A stretch of DNA of 64,000 nucleotides. Source: Scalesia atractyloides (Eukaryota; Streptophyta; Magnoliopsida; Asterales; Asteraceae). Location of the stretch: the NCBI GenBank assembly GCA_947069175.1, contig CAMTDV010000022.1, positions 33,357,476 to 33,421,475 on the forward strand, read 5' to 3'. Positions 50,940 to 63,112 of this stretch are shown one piece after another (position 1 is the stretch's first letter; every line of letters starts with the position of its first letter). The notes under the pieces were generated by a model. It had not been told where the DNA came from. It searched no databases and saw only the letters and a list, made by a program, of their open reading frames with translations. Made by a program: the position numbers and the translations under genes.

Positions 50940-51185
50940 CTAAAGAATTTGGTTAACAGATATAAGGTATCGAAGCTGAAAAGGCGAGGTTCCATTACGA
51001 TGTGTTGATAGGCTTGTCGCTCAAAGGGCAAAAGATAGCAACTGACAAAACTCTACAAGCTATACATCATGTGGGTAACATATCATCGGCATATGATTTC
51101 ATGGTCTTAAATCCTGCGTTGATAGATAGCTAACGTCTGAGGTTTCGGGTCTTTTTGCTGTTGAATCATCCGGGGATATCTAGAA
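50940..51185 (+). other. Conserved pol-ORF3 spacer module, element F copy, first part
   Basis: Aligns with D 28370-28610: GATGTGTTGATAGGCTTG, GTGGGTAACATATCATCGGC, ATGATTTCATGGTCTTAAAT, CCTGCGTTGATAG, GGTTTCGGGTCTTT, ATCATCCGGGGATATC. It is cut by element G after TAGAA (51181-51185) and resumes at 61821. Confidence 0.85.
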
Positions 51186-52314
51186 TGTCACACCCCGACC
51201 CGCAGCGGAATAAGAGTCGGGGCATAATTGGGTTATCACCAAAGCTCATGATGTTTACTAAAATGCTTCATATTTATTAAATTCAAATAACAACTTAAAT
51301 GTTCAAACCAAATTCATACAATACAAGGAAATGAAAACTAAATAAAACAATCCAAAGCCTAAACCGATTTTTCTTCTAGGCCATCCTATGTGTTTCTTGC
51401 TTCAACTGGATCACCTGTACATGTGTAAAAATGGGGGAATTTTGGGTCAACCAAAGTTGGCGAGTGAACCTTGTTTAAAAACATTGTTATTGATTTCTTG
51501 TTGTATTTAATATTGAAAAGTTGTGCAATAATCATATGTGCGCAAACGTATATAAACAAACAATCACAAACCACCTTGAATGAGTATATGACATGAATGA
51601 TAATGTATTGTGAGTTCAGGCTCAATCAAACGGAGCTGGCCTCGTATGTTGGCAACGTCACGTTCCGCTCATAGGTAATGGGGAACAGACGAGCCTGTGA
51701 TGATGTATGTGAGATCAAGGCTCAATCAAACGGAGCCGATCGAAATGAGGCACCTGTACTCAACCCGTCTCCCACGGGGAGCTGTTGGGCCTAATGAAAT
51801 GTATGTACTGAAAATGATAAATTTAATCTAAACATTAACCACACAAACAATTGATACATATTGGATACACATTTGATCATGGATATGATGGATGCACAAG
51901 TGTTTAAATATAATAAATAATTAAGCGACACATGATACACCCAAAAATGTGATTAAAACGGGGAATTGGTATAGATTCACTCACATTGGGTGGGTTCTTT
52001 TGATGATGTTGAATGTGAACGAGTATTGAGATTTGATCAACGAGGAAAAACTAACCTAAAATAATAACGAAATGGTTCGGTAAATAAGTGGATTTTATTA
52101 ACAATTTTAATAGGATTTTTAGATTTATTTTTGTGAGTTTAAGGTCATTTTCTAACTTTAAAAATATTATTTTTAAGTATTTTTAATTGATTTTTAAATT
52201 AAATAAATAAGTAAAAAATAAAAAAAAAATAAAAATAAAAAAAAATGGACTTTTGTTGACTGTTGACCGGTCCGTTGACCGTTGAGACGTTACCGGTCGG
52301 ACTGTGGTCTGAGT

Positions 52315-52730
52315 GTGCACTGAGTGAGGTTCGAACCCGGGACCTCTCGTACGCATGCACGCGCTCTACCAACTGAGCTACGTGTCTAACCCGAAATATT
52401 CTATGTTTTAATTATATATATATACTAATTAAATGTAAATTTATTTGGTTTATATTAAAAGGATTTAAAAATGGTCGAACCGGTTGCAGGGACCCGGATC
52501 GAACTCGGGTCCTTTGGTTTGTAAGCGCACAGCCCAACCAGTTGGGCTGTGTGTCTTATCTGTTTAACTTACGGTTTATATTAATCTTATAAACATACTG
52601 GGACCTGTTCTGATTCAGTTTTAAAAAAAATTGATTTTAATTCGGAAAGTCGGTGCGTTTGTAAGGTTCGAACTCGTGACGTGCGCTATGTGTTTGCACA
52701 CAGTCCACCGCTGGACTGTGTGTCTAACCC
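52315..52730 (-). repeat. Three tandem tRNA-like units in element G left LTR
   Basis: Unit 1 (52315-52390): box A TAGCTCAGTTGG (complement of 52369-52380) and box B GGGTTCGAACCT (complement of 52327-52338). Unit 2 (52489-52560): D-arm-like AGCCCAACTGGTTGGGCT and T-arm-like GACCCGAGTTCGATCCGGGTC in the sense strand. Unit 3 (52651-52730): CAGTCCAGCGGTGGACTG and ACGAGTTCGAACC. Units are about 170 bp apart; 1 and 3 start with GGGTTAGACAC and unit 2 with a diverged form. The anticodon stems are not convincing. Confidence 0.78.
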
Positions 52731-53591
52731 GGTTTAATATCCTGTTTTAACTATACATATACAAAATGTCCGACTTCTCTTCTTCATTCGTGAAGACACA
52801 GACAAAGATGTTCGACTGTTCTTGTTTAAATCGTTCGTCGAACATTTTATTGATTGAAATGTAATGGATAAAGAGAGTTACAGAATCGAATGTACCGAAT
52901 CGAATGTTTTTCTCAGAATTCCGGCAATGGTCGTCGGCTCTGATTTGTGAATTCCGTCTGATTGAATCAATTAACAATTTTGATCGATGAGTTGTGAAAT
53001 TAAATGACTAAACAAGAGATATCAGGAGGTTTAGATGATTGTACCGATTTACAGTGTGATTTCGGAAATTTCCAGAGATTTTCCAGCGAGTGCAGAATAT
53101 CCGGTAACGTCGTCTGGGACCGATTCTGGTTGAAGGATTGAAGTTAGTATATGTCTAACAATGGATTGAAAACGAAAGAATCGAGAAATTTACCGATTTG
53201 ATGTATGTCTAGGTTTTCCAGCGAAAGTCTGGCGATTGCAGAATATCTCCGGCGAGTGCTATTGCTTCGAGAAATTGTGCGATTTTGAGCGAAAAGATTA
53301 CCAGAGACTTGGGTGTGTATTTATAGGGAAGAATCAGGATGAATTGAGTCGATTTTGGTCTTGATTCGTGGTCTAGGTTTTCTCCGGCGGTTATGACTGA
53401 GATCGCGGGATTAGACATCGGTTATAACCGATGTCGAAGTTAATATACGCGTTCAGTCAAAGGAAACCGTCAACAATTGGCGAAATCATCGGTATTTCCG
53501 GCGACTGTGAATTGGGTGCGCTGATTACCGAATTTGAGTTTTGAGTTTTATTATAAGTATTAATTGTTTTATCATTTATCACAAACAAGTC

Positions 53592-53660
53592 AAGTGGCGG
53601 AGTGGTTAAGTGTTTATTTGTTTCTTCTGGCTGACCCGGGTTCGAAACCCGGCAGCCTCT
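53592..53660 (+). repeat. Fourth tRNA-like unit, element G left LTR
   Basis: GTGGCGGAGTGGTTAAGTG (box A of Ser/Leu type, 53594-53612) and a perfect T-arm-like CCGGGTTCGAAACCCGG (53636-53652). GGCTG..CAGCC extends the stem. Antisense to the element. Confidence 0.75.
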
Positions 53661-53843
53661 TTTCTTTTTTTACTAACTTATTTTTACTTTTTAATAATTA
53701 TAGTTTTTAAATTCTAAAATGTTTATTAATTATGTATTGTTTAAAATTAATATTAATCATAAATACGCAACGAAATTTTATAACTGATTATTCGATTAAT
53801 AAACGAAGCGGGTTTGGAAACCCGTTTTTCGACGGATGTTACA

Positions 53844-56800
53844 GTATCCACTACTTTTAGAAATTTCGTCCCGAAATTTAACTAGTAGTGGTAACAGGAA
53901 AAAGATGTGGGTATTTTTCGCGCATTGAGTCTTCACGTTCCCAAGTAAACTCAGGTCCTCGTTTCGACTCCCACGTACCCTGACAATTGGAATACGACTT
54001 CGTCTTAAACGTTTCTCTCCGGAGTCCATAATTTCTACTGGCCTTTCAATGAAATGCATAGATTCATTGACTTGAGTGTCTTCTAGAGGAATATGGAGGT
54101 TTTCATCGGCGAGGCACTTCTTCAAGTTTGATACGTGGAATGTGGGATGAATTCTGTTGAGCTCTTCTGGTAGATCAAGCTTGTATACTACAGGTCCTAC
54201 TCTTTCGAGTATCTTGAAAGGTCCTACGTAGCGTGGTGCTAGCTTGCCCTTCTGGCCAAAACGAACCACTCCCCTCCACGGTGACTTTTAAAAGTACTTG
54301 GTCACCAATGTTAAACTCCAAGGGCTTTCGTCGTTTGTCTGCATAACTCTTTTGACGACTTTGTGCCGCTAGAAGATTGTTTCGAATTTGATGGATCTTG
54401 TCTGTTGTTTCTTGAATTAATTCTAGACCGGTGATTTGCGCTTCTCCAATTTCGTGCCAACATATTGGTGATCGGCACTTACGACCATATAAAGCTTCGA
54501 AAGGTGCCATGCCGATACTTGAATGATAGTTGTTGTTGTACGAAAATTCAACTAATGGTAGATGAGCGTCCCAATTCCCTTTGAAGTCTATGACACATGC
54601 TCGAAGCATGTCTTCAAGAGTTTGGATGTGCGTTCAGATTGTCCATTAGTTTGAGGATGAAAAGCGGTACTGAGGTCTAATCGTGTACCCAAAGCGGCTT
54701 GTACGGCTTGCCATGTTCGTGAAGTGAAACGACCATCACGGTCTGAAATGATGCTTAAAGGTACACCATGACGGCTTACGATCTCGCTGACGTAGATACG
54801 AGCTAACTTCTCGTTCTTGAAGTCCTTGCGAATTGGAATGAAGTGAGCTGATTTTGTGAGATGATCAATGATTACCCATATGGTGTCATACCCACTGGAG
54901 GTGCGAGGTAACCCGGTAATGAAGTCCATGGTTATGTTTTCCCACTTCCATACAGGTATTTCAGGTTGGGTTAGAAGTCCTGAAGGTCTTTGATGTTCAG
55001 CTTTTACTTTAGAACAGGTAAGGCACTTGGAAACAAAAACAGCAATATCCTTTTTCATGCCAGGCCACCAATAGGTGTATCGAAGGTCTTGATACATCTT
55101 GTCGGCTCCTGGGTGTACAGAGTACCGGGTTTTGTGCGCCTCATTCATAAGGAAATCACGAAGGTTATTGTGATCGGGAATCCATATGCGATCTAGATAG
55201 TACAGAATACCGTCGGATTTGGTTTCGATTTTAAGTTCTGCTCCACAAGACAGCTCATTGCGTACGTCGTTTTCTGTTACAGAAACATGTTGGGCTTCTC
55301 GAATTTGATCTTTGATGTCGGTTATGATTTGCGAACATAGAAGACGAATGGAGTTCGCATAACCCTTTCGACTAAGCGCATCGGCCACCACGTTTGCCTT
55401 GCCAGGATGATACCGAATTTCACGTCGTAGTCATTAAGAAGTTCGACCCATCTTCGTTGCCTCATATTCAACTCCTTTTGGTTAAAGATATGTTGGAGGC
55501 TCTTGTGGTCAGTGTATATTTCACACTTGGTACCATAGGTAATGTCTCCATATGTTGAGAGCGAACACCACGGCTCCAAGTTCCAGGTCATGGGTGGTGT
55601 AATTCTTCTCATGAACCTTGAGTTGCCTAGAAGCATAGGCTATCACTTTTCCTCTTTGCATCAATACACAGCCTAGCCCTTGCCCTGATGCATCGCAATA
55701 TACCACAAAGTCATCGCAACCCTCAGGGAGTGTGAGGATAGGTGCGTCACAAAGTTTTTGCTTTAGAGTTTGGAAGGCTTCCTCTTGTTTAGGTCCCCAT
55801 ATGAAGGGTTTTCCTTTATGAGTCAAAGCCGTGAGTGGTACAGCAATACGGGAGAAATTTGCAATGAAGCGGCGATAGTAACCAGCCAAACCAAGAAATG
55901 ATCTTACTTCGGTAGGGGTACGTGGCGCTTGCCATTCTTGTACTGCTTTGATCTTTGTGGGGTCAACATGTATTCCCTTGTCATTGACGACATGTCCAAG
56001 GAATTGTACCTCTTTTAACCAGAATTCGCATTTGGAGAATTTGGCATAGAGCTTTTCATTCCTTAAGAGTGTAAGGATGAGTTGAAGGTGTCGTTCATGA
56101 TCAGATTTAGACTTTGAGTAGATGAGGATGTCGTCGATGAAGACTATGACAAAGCGGTCGAGATAGGGTTTGCATACCCTATTCATTAGATCCACGAATA
56201 CAGCTGGGGCGTTGGTTAATCCAAATGGCATGACCATGAATTCGTAATGACCATAACGAGTTCGGAAGGCGGTCTTTGGGACGTCTTCTTCATGTACTCT
56301 GAGTTGATGATATCCAGAACAAAGGTCGATTTTTGAAAAACAGGTGGCGCCTTGAAGTGGGTCTAGAAGGTCATCGATGCGAGGTAATGGGTAGCGGTTC
56401 TTGACCGTTAACTTGTTGAGTTCTCTGTAGTCGATACACATGCGAAACGTTCCATCTTTCTTCTTCACAAACAGAACAGGTGCACCCCATGGCGATGAGC
56501 TAGGACGTATGAATCCTTTGTCAGTCAGCTCTTGCAGTTGACTGGCCAGCTCTTGCATTTCTGATGGGGCTAACCTGTAAGGAGATTTTGCGACTGGTGT
56601 AGCGCCAGGTATAAGATCAATGCGGAATTCGACTTCCCTCATGGGAGGAAGTCCTGAGATGTCGTCGGGAAAGACTTGTGGGAATTCTTTCACTACAGGT
56701 ATATCTTCTAGTTTCTTCTCCTTGTTTCCCTTCTTGACGATGTGAGTTAGGAATGCGAAATAGTTCTTGCGGAGATACTTTCGGGCTTGAAGGCAGGACA

Positions 56801-57506
56801 TCAATTTGAGTCCTTTCGAAGGGGTTTCTCCAAAGATTCGTAGGGTTTGACCGTCTGCAAGAGGAATGCGAATGAACTTTTCGCGGCATACTACTTCAGC
56901 ATGATGTTGGCTGAGCCAGTCCATACCGATTATAATGTCGAAACTTCCTAACTTCATAGGAATGAGGTCAACTGGAAAATCATGATCGTTTAAAGTGAGG
57001 ATACAATTTCGTATAATAGAGTTTAATGAGACCGGTTTTCCGTCAGCAACTTCCACCGTTATGGATTCCATGAGATTATCACGAGTTTGGTTGAGGAGGG
57101 GTTCAAATTCTAAGGACACAAAACTCTTATCCGCGCCAGTATCAAATAACATGGATGCATAACTACCATTGATGAGAAACGTACCGTTAACCACGTTGTT
57201 GTCAGCCCTAGCTTGATTGGCGTTGATGTTGAAAGCTCTTCCTCTAGCAGGTGGAGGAGCTTGGTTAGCTTGGTTCACCGGATTTGCTTGAGCTTGGGCA
57301 TGAATGATGTTCACCAAGCGTGGACAAGTGTTTCTAAAGTGGTTTGGGTCTCCACAGTTGTAACAAGCTCGCATGGGTTGCATCATGGGGTAGTTGGGTT
57401 GGTAGTAGGATTGGGCTATATCTTGGGCAGGTGGTAGGAGTAAAGGTTGTTGGGCTTGACCCACTATCTGATGGTGGGTTTGGGTTGAGGGTTGGTTGCG
57501 GTTCAT
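53844..57506 (-). pseudogene. Element G pol: protease, RT, RNase H, integrase, chromodomain-like tail
   Basis: 57506-55521 is one 661-residue frame. It has a zinc knuckle at residues 48-61, protease D-T-G at 122-124, RT with I-D-L-C-S-G-Y-H-Q and F-I-D-D at 456-459, and RNase H start V-Y-C-D-A-S near 600-610. Frameshifts near 55525 and 55390 lead to 55391-54588: H-P-G-A-D-K-M-Y and C-L-T-C (zinc-binding), then the integrase Asp (M-D-F-I-T-G-L-P), Asp (I-S-D-R-D-G-R-F) and Glu (N-G-Q-S-E-R). Further shifts near 54600 and 54260 lead to 54269-53796 with G-P-F-K-I-L-E-R-V-G and a chromodomain-like end. There a one-base loss near 53973 moves the tail to another frame, ending about 53880. Every catalytic motif is present; frameshifts inactivate it. 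Confidence 0.92.
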
Positions 57507-58542
57507 TCGCTGAAGTGTACGACAGGTTTGGATGGTGTGACCTGCACGACCACAGCTGGTGCAATGTTGGCAGGGGTGTTCGGGAAAGTGATGGTATTGG
57601 CAACGGTTGCATTTTGGGTATGGGCCGGAGTATGGCTTTTTATATGGTGCAGATAAGGGGCAATTTGGGTGATGGGTGCAGCAGTGATAGGGGGGTTTGT
57701 TTGTGTGACAGCAAAGTTCCTGTTGTTTCGCTTCCTCTTACCAGCAAACTCCGAAGAGGAGATAGAATGGTTTGAAGTTTGAGCCTCAATGGGGGCTTTC
57801 TTTTTCTCCTCCTTGAATTTACCGTTTCGGATGCGATTCTCGGTAAGTTCGGTAGCTAGTTCCATTGTGACTTCAAGTGTTGCTGTCGAAGTGCTTAGAA
57901 CCGAGTCTTGAATTTTCGAGGGGAGGCCTCGAATGTAGTGTTCAACCAAGCGGTACACTGGGGTGAACAAGTTGGGGATCAATTGGTTCAACTCTAGAAA
58001 CCTTTTGTTGTAGGAAGTATGATCTCCTTCCTTTTGCTTTAACGAGTGGAATTCATCTTCTAACTTTTTGATTTGCTTCTTGGACAGAAGCGTCTTGTCA
58101 TGATCTCCCTTAACTCTTCCCATGTTAAGGCCATTGCATCTTCGATTCCTCTCTTGCCCTTCTCTGTGTTCCACCAGGTCAGGGCTACCCCAAACAGTCT
58201 CCCGGTTGCGTAACGTACCTTGCGATCCTCGGGACAATCGCAATTGAGGAAGGTGTTCTCCATTTCCTCAAACCAGTGGAGGAGAGCAGTGACACCTTCG
58301 GTCCCTTCATACTTTGGGGGATCGCAAGACTTGAAGTGTTTGTAGGAGCACTTTTTGGAGGGAGGGTTGTCGACGTTCTGGTCTTCTTGGTTGGGAGGGT
58401 TGATGGGATTCGCGGTGAGAGCTTGTTGGACTTGAATTACGATGTCAGGAAGCACCGCGGCCATTTGTTTTGCAATTTGGGTGGCCAAGCGTTCGTTTGA
58501 CCTTCCTGACTTTCTACCTCCACGTAGTTGCCTAGCCGACAT
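57503..58542 (-). pseudogene. Element G gag
   Basis: Minus strand, ATG at 58542. The 160-residue frame (58542-58060) has a basic N-terminus, H-F-K-S-C-D-P-P-K-Y-E-G-T-E-G, W-F-E-E-M-E, and the gag-domain motif R-Y-A-T-G-R-L-F-G-V-A-L-T-W-W-N. It moves by frameshift near 58070 to 58243-57503, which has L-N-Q-L-I-P-N-L-F-T-P-V-Y-R and R-G-L-P-S-K-I-Q-D-S. A basic Asn/Pro/Thr-rich linker then leads into pol. The knuckle lies in the next frame (57506-55521). Gag and pol were probably one reading frame. Confidence 0.9.
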
Positions 58543-59353
58543 CTACAGGAACATACATAGGAAGATTGTGAGTTTAAGAAGTTTTTAGGTGTCATGTGTG
58601 GTTAAAAATAATAAAATAACATAATCATCAATAATGCAACTACATCCATAGGATGTCTTGGGTTTGCTCATGTTTGGGCCTCCAATGTCCCCCATACCAT
58701 CGCCTGTATAGTCATGTGGGCCCCCCATGACTATTGGCTTAGTAGGATTCACATTGGTGTTGGCGGTTTAACACTCGCATCACTCGAATGAAAACCATGA
58801 AATATGTTTGCGAGATGTATGGTAGGAGGGTGTCCAGGTATAGACACAATGACAACTCAAAGTGGGGTTAGCTCACACAATGTTTGGTATAGCATGCTTT
58901 GGCCTAATAGGTCCTTCGTACTCTCATCGTTAGTCCCCAGGTAGGCAAACTGGTCCTTTATTTTGGATTTATACGAATGCCAAGCCTAGACAGGACGTTC
59001 CGACTACCGGTACTCATACCCTTCCAGTTACTACATGCCCGTCATGGGAACTCACTTTGATGTGATTCGAAAATACAAAAATCGTTGCAAAAATCATAGG
59101 AATTGTGAGGTGTGTGCTCTCATGGATATGGTATGTTATGAGGATATGATTTATGATGAGCATTGTATAATAATATGTACTTATGAACATGCTTGCATAA
59201 CATTGAATGTAACAATAAACATAAAGCATATAAACATCATGAATTTTGTATGTAACACATAAACAATTTTAAAATTCTAATCAACTATAGTATAGGCTCT
59301 AAGGGTCTAATAACCTATCCTATATCCCTATAGTCATGGCTCTGATACCAATC
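58543..59353 (-). other. Element G 5' leader and primer-binding site
   Basis: Leader between the 5' LTR (right) and gag. The primer-binding site is the complement of 59339-59350, TGGTATCAGAGC, three bases from the LTR: an exact initiator-Met match. No ORF is supported. Blocks are shared with C's leader. Confidence 0.88.
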
Positions 59354-60449
59354 TGTCACACCCCGACCCGCAGCGGAATAAGAGTCGGTGCATAATTGGG
59401 TTATCACCAAAGCTCATGATGTTTACTAAAATGTTTCATATTTATTAAATTCAAATTACAACTTAAATGTTCAAACCAAATTCATACAATACAAGGAAAT
59501 GAAAACTAAATAAAACAATCCAAAGCCTAAACCGATTTATTCTTCTAGGCCATCCTATGTGTTTCTTGCTTCAACTGGATCACCTGTATCATGTGTAAAA
59601 ATGGGGGAATTTTGGGTCAACAAAAGTTGGAGAGTGAACCTTGTTTAAAAACATTGTTATTGATTTCTTGTTGTATTTAATATTGAAAAGTTGTGCAATA
59701 ATCATATGTGAGCAAACGTATATAAACAAACAATCACAAACCCCTTGAATGAGTATATGACATAATTGATAATGTATTGTGAGATCCAGGCTCAATCAAA
59801 CGGAGCTGGCCTCGTATGTTGGCAACGTCACGTTCCGCTCATAGGTAATGGGGAACAGACGAGCCTATGATGTGTATGTGAGATCAAGGCTCAATCAAAC
59901 GGAGCCGATCGAAATGAGGCACCTGTACTCAACCCGTCTCCCACGGGGAGCTGTTGGGCCTAATGAAATGTATGTACTGAAAATGATAAATTTAATCTAA
60001 ACATTAACCACACAAACAATTGATACATATTGGATACACATTTGATCATGGATATGATGGAAGCACAAGTGTTTAAATATAATAAATAATTAAGCGACAC
60101 ATGATGCACCCCAAAATGTGATTAAAACGGGGAATTGGTAGACATTCACTCACATTGGGTGCGTTCTTTTGATGATGTTGAATGTGCACGAGTTTTGGGA
60201 TTTGATCAACGAGGAAAAACTAACCTAAAATAATAACGAAATGGTTCGGTAAATAAGTGGATTTTATTAATAATTTTAATAGAATTTTTAGATTTATTTT
60301 TGTGAGTTTAAGGTCATTTTCTAACTTTAAAAATATTATTTTTAAGTATTTTTAATTGATTTTTAAATTAAATACATAAATAAAAAAAAATAAAAAAAAT
60401 TGACTTTTGTTGAATGTTGACCGGTCCGTTGACCGGTCGGACTGTGGTC

Positions 60450-60701
60450 TGAGTGTGCACTGAGTGAGGTTCGAACTCGGGACCTCTCGTACGCGTGCAC
60501 GCAGCTCTACCAACTGAGCTACGTGTCTAACCCGAAATATTCTATGTTTTAATTATATATATATACTAATTAAATGTTAATTTATTTGGTTTATATTAAA
60601 AGGATTTAAAAATGGTCGAACCGGTTGCAGGGACCGGATCGAACTCGGGTCCTTCGGTTTGTAAGCGCACACAGTCCACCGCTGGACTGTGTGTCTAACC
60701 C
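60450..60701 (-). repeat. tRNA-like units in element G right LTR, two of them fused
   Basis: Unit 1 is at 60455-60531 as in the left LTR. Next is a chimera (60629-60701) with the D-arm-like half of unit 3 (CAGTCCAGCGGTGGACTG) and the T-arm-like half of unit 2 (GACCCGAGTTCGATCCGGTC). The junction in GCGCAC/ACAGTCC corresponds to loss of left-LTR bases 52531-52699. Confidence 0.8.
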
Positions 60702-61562
60702 GGTTTAATATCCTGTTTTAACTATACTTATACAAAATGTCCGACTTCGTCTTCTTCATTCATGAAGACACAGACAAAGATGTTCGACTGTTCTTGTTTA
60801 AATCGTTCGTCGAACATTTTATTGATTGAAATGTAATGGATAAAGAGAGTTACAGAATCGAATGTACCGAATCGAATATTTTTCTCAGAATTCCGGCAAT
60901 GGTCGTCGGCTCTGATTTGTGAATTCCGTCTGATTGAATCAATTAACAATTTTGATCGATGAGTTGTGAAATTAAATGACTAAACAAGAGATATCAGGAG
61001 GTTTAGATGATTGTACCGATTTACAGTGTGATTTCGGAAATCTCCAGAGATTTTCCGGCGAGTGTAGAATATCCGGTAACGTCGTCTAGGACCGATTCTG
61101 GTTGAAGGATTGAAGTTAGTATATGTCTAACAATGGATTGAAAACGAAAGAATCGAGAAATTTACCGATTTGATGTAGGTCTAGGTTTTCCAGCGAAAGT
61201 CCGGCGATTGCAGAATATCTCCGGCGAGTGCTATTGCTTCGAGAAATTGTGCGATTTTGAGCGAAAAGATTACCAGAGACTTGGGTGTGTATTTATAGGG
61301 AAGAATCAGGATGAATTGAGTCCGATTTTGGTCTTGATTCGTGGTCAAGGTTTTCTCCGGCGGTTATGACTGATATCGCGGGATTAGACATCGGTTATAA
61401 CCGATGTCGAAGTTAATATACGCGTTCAATCAAAGGAAACCGTCGACAATTGGCGAAATCGTCGGTATTTCCGGCGACTGCGAATTAGGCGCGCTGATTG
61501 CCGAATTTGAGTTTTGAGTTTTATTATAAGTATTAATTGTTTTATCATTTATCACAAACAAG

Positions 61563-61633
61563 TCAAGTGGCGGAGTGGTTAAGTGTTTGTTTGTTTCTTC
61601 CGGCTGACCCGGGTTCGAAACCCGGCAGCCTCT
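61563..61633 (+). repeat. Fourth tRNA-like unit, element G right LTR
   Basis: Same as 53592-53660, with both boxes and the T-arm-like stem unchanged. Confidence 0.74.
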
Positions 61634-61815
61634 TTTCTTTTTTTACTAACTTATTTTTACTTTTTAATAATTATAGTTTTTAAATTCTAAAATGTTTATT
61701 AATTATGTATTGTTTAAAATTAATATTAATCATAAATAGGCAACGAATTTTATAACTGATTATTCGATTAATAAACGAAGCGGGTTTGGAAACCCGATTT
61801 TCGACGGATGTTACA

Positions 61816-62165
61816 TAGAATGTCCTTCTATTGCATCTGGATTCATGCAGACCTAGGCACAGTCAGGATATCCTTAAAAGAGCCAAAATTGAAGGCCAAA
61901 ACCTTAAAAGAAATGAAATCTCATCATGAGAAAATTCCATGTGCTTGAAAAATCTAATATACCATATAAGGTATAAAGCCTAACCCTCGTCAGATGTTGA
62001 TTGGTCACTTTGCGGTATGATGTACTGACCTGCTCACCAACAAGTCTAACGTTGAAAAAAATTAAAGGATGATCTCAGTATACTCACTTGTAACGATGAA
62101 CTGTTGTGCTTACCTTGATCGTGGGGGTATGCCTTGATATGGGACACCAAATTATAGCATACTTT
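61816..62165 (+). other. Conserved pol-ORF3 spacer module, element F copy, second part
   Basis: After the TAGAA target copy it continues: TGTCCTTCTATTGCATC, ATGCAGACCTAGGCACAG, GGATATCCTTAAAAGAGCC, GCCTAACCCTCGTCAGA, GACCTGCTCACCAA, GTCTAACGTTG, AGTATACTCACTTGTAACG, and the hairpin block CTTACC..GGTATG at 62109-62131. Donor-like AAG/GTATAA at 61968-61976. Confidence 0.85.
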
Positions 62166-63112
62166 ATATAATTAAGTCACGAGGTTGAAAAATGAAAGGT
62201 TGACGTGATAAGTTTAAGTGGACAAATATATCGGCAATCACATGGACCAGTCTAACTAAGCTCGTGCTGAAAAGTGTTCCTTAATCGGTTCAAGAACGGT
62301 TTGATCCCATGGAAAATTTCCTCATTTTATTATTTTACTATTATTTTATTATTATCTTTGAATACCAAAAGGTTGCTCGGTTGGTTGGATCGTTGATTTT
62401 GACAAAAGGTGTTAATGTTTAGAACGGGGCCCACATAGAAGTAATCACTGTTTCGAATTGGGCCCACCCATTTCGGACAGGCCCATCATTTCGGATGGAC
62501 CACTGTTCCGAATTGGGCCAGGCCCAACATTTCGAATTGGCCATTTCAAATCCATATAAGGGTATTTCGAATCATTTCGTGTCATTTCGAACACCGGAGC
62601 ATTTCGGGTCTCTCTCAGACTAGACTAATTCGAATTCTTAGGTTTGCAGATTTCCTTTGGATCTCGGATGGACATTATGCATTTCGGATGAATCTCGGAT
62701 CAAACCTATGCATTTCGGATGGATCTCTGATCATATATATGCATTTCGGATAAACATTCTGTTTATCCAAAATTTGACATCCGAAATGTCAGGTCATCTC
62801 GAAAGTCTAACAAGGGTTAATCCGAACTACCTTTTGAACCCTTATCCATCCGAAATAATGTTGACCCAGTCCATTCCATATTTTTGGACCGGTTCACTGT
62901 TTTTGAACCTTTTCAACATATTGACCAGTTCAAATAATTTTTGAACCTTTTTGAACTTTTGACCTGCATGGTTAACCCCTTGACCCTCCTTTTGAGCAAT
63001 GTTGACTTATTGACATGTTGACCCATTTGAAATAAGATTGAACGGTCAACGAGGTCAACTAACTTATGGTATTGTGATAAAATTTGATGTTTTTATTTAT
63101 AAGTGCAGAAAG
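62166..63112 (+). other. Element F pol-ORF3 spacer, motif cluster and splice acceptor
   Basis: 62440-62800 has TTGGGCC/GGCCCA words (about seven) and GCATTTCGGAT/ATCTCGGATC words (about twelve), as in D's spacer. After it is a stretch of GTTGACC/TTGACC words. It ends in TTTTATTTATAAGTGCAG (63091-63108), an acceptor-like site four bases before the ORF3 ATG. No supported ORF. Confidence 0.72.

Larger units (their letters stand above)
51186..53843 (-). repeat. Element G 3' LTR (left copy)
   Basis: 2658 bp, TGTCACACCCC to GATGTTACA on the + strand. Minus-strand TATA (CTATAAATAC) at 53317-53326. An internal direct repeat, AGGCTCAATCAAACGGAGC, occurs at about 51617 and 51717. It contains three tandem tRNA-like units and a fourth in reverse. 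Confidence 0.94.
51186..61815 (-). mobile_element. Gypsy (Tekay-type chromovirus-like) element G
   Basis: LTRs 51186-53843 and 59354-61815 (2658 and 2462 bp) are nearly identical apart from indels. They flank gag and pol read on the minus strand. The target duplication TAGAA (51181-51185, 61816-61820) is perfect. The primer-binding site beside the right LTR matches initiator Met tRNA. The chromodomain-like tail of pol suggests the Tekay/Del clade. Only a handful of frameshifts separate it from an intact element, so it looks like the youngest insertion here. Confidence 0.95.
59354..61815 (-). repeat. Element G 5' LTR (right copy)
   Basis: 2462 bp, TGTCACACCCC to ATGTTACA on the + strand. It is about 196 bp shorter than the left copy, mostly because of one 169-bp deletion that fuses tRNA-like units 2 and 3. 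Minus-strand TATA at 61289-61298. Confidence 0.94.

Noticed and set aside
57213..57775. Plus-strand ORFs of 74 and 143 codons
   Set aside because: They are antisense to element G's gag-pol, which has clear zinc knuckle and protease motifs on the minus strand.
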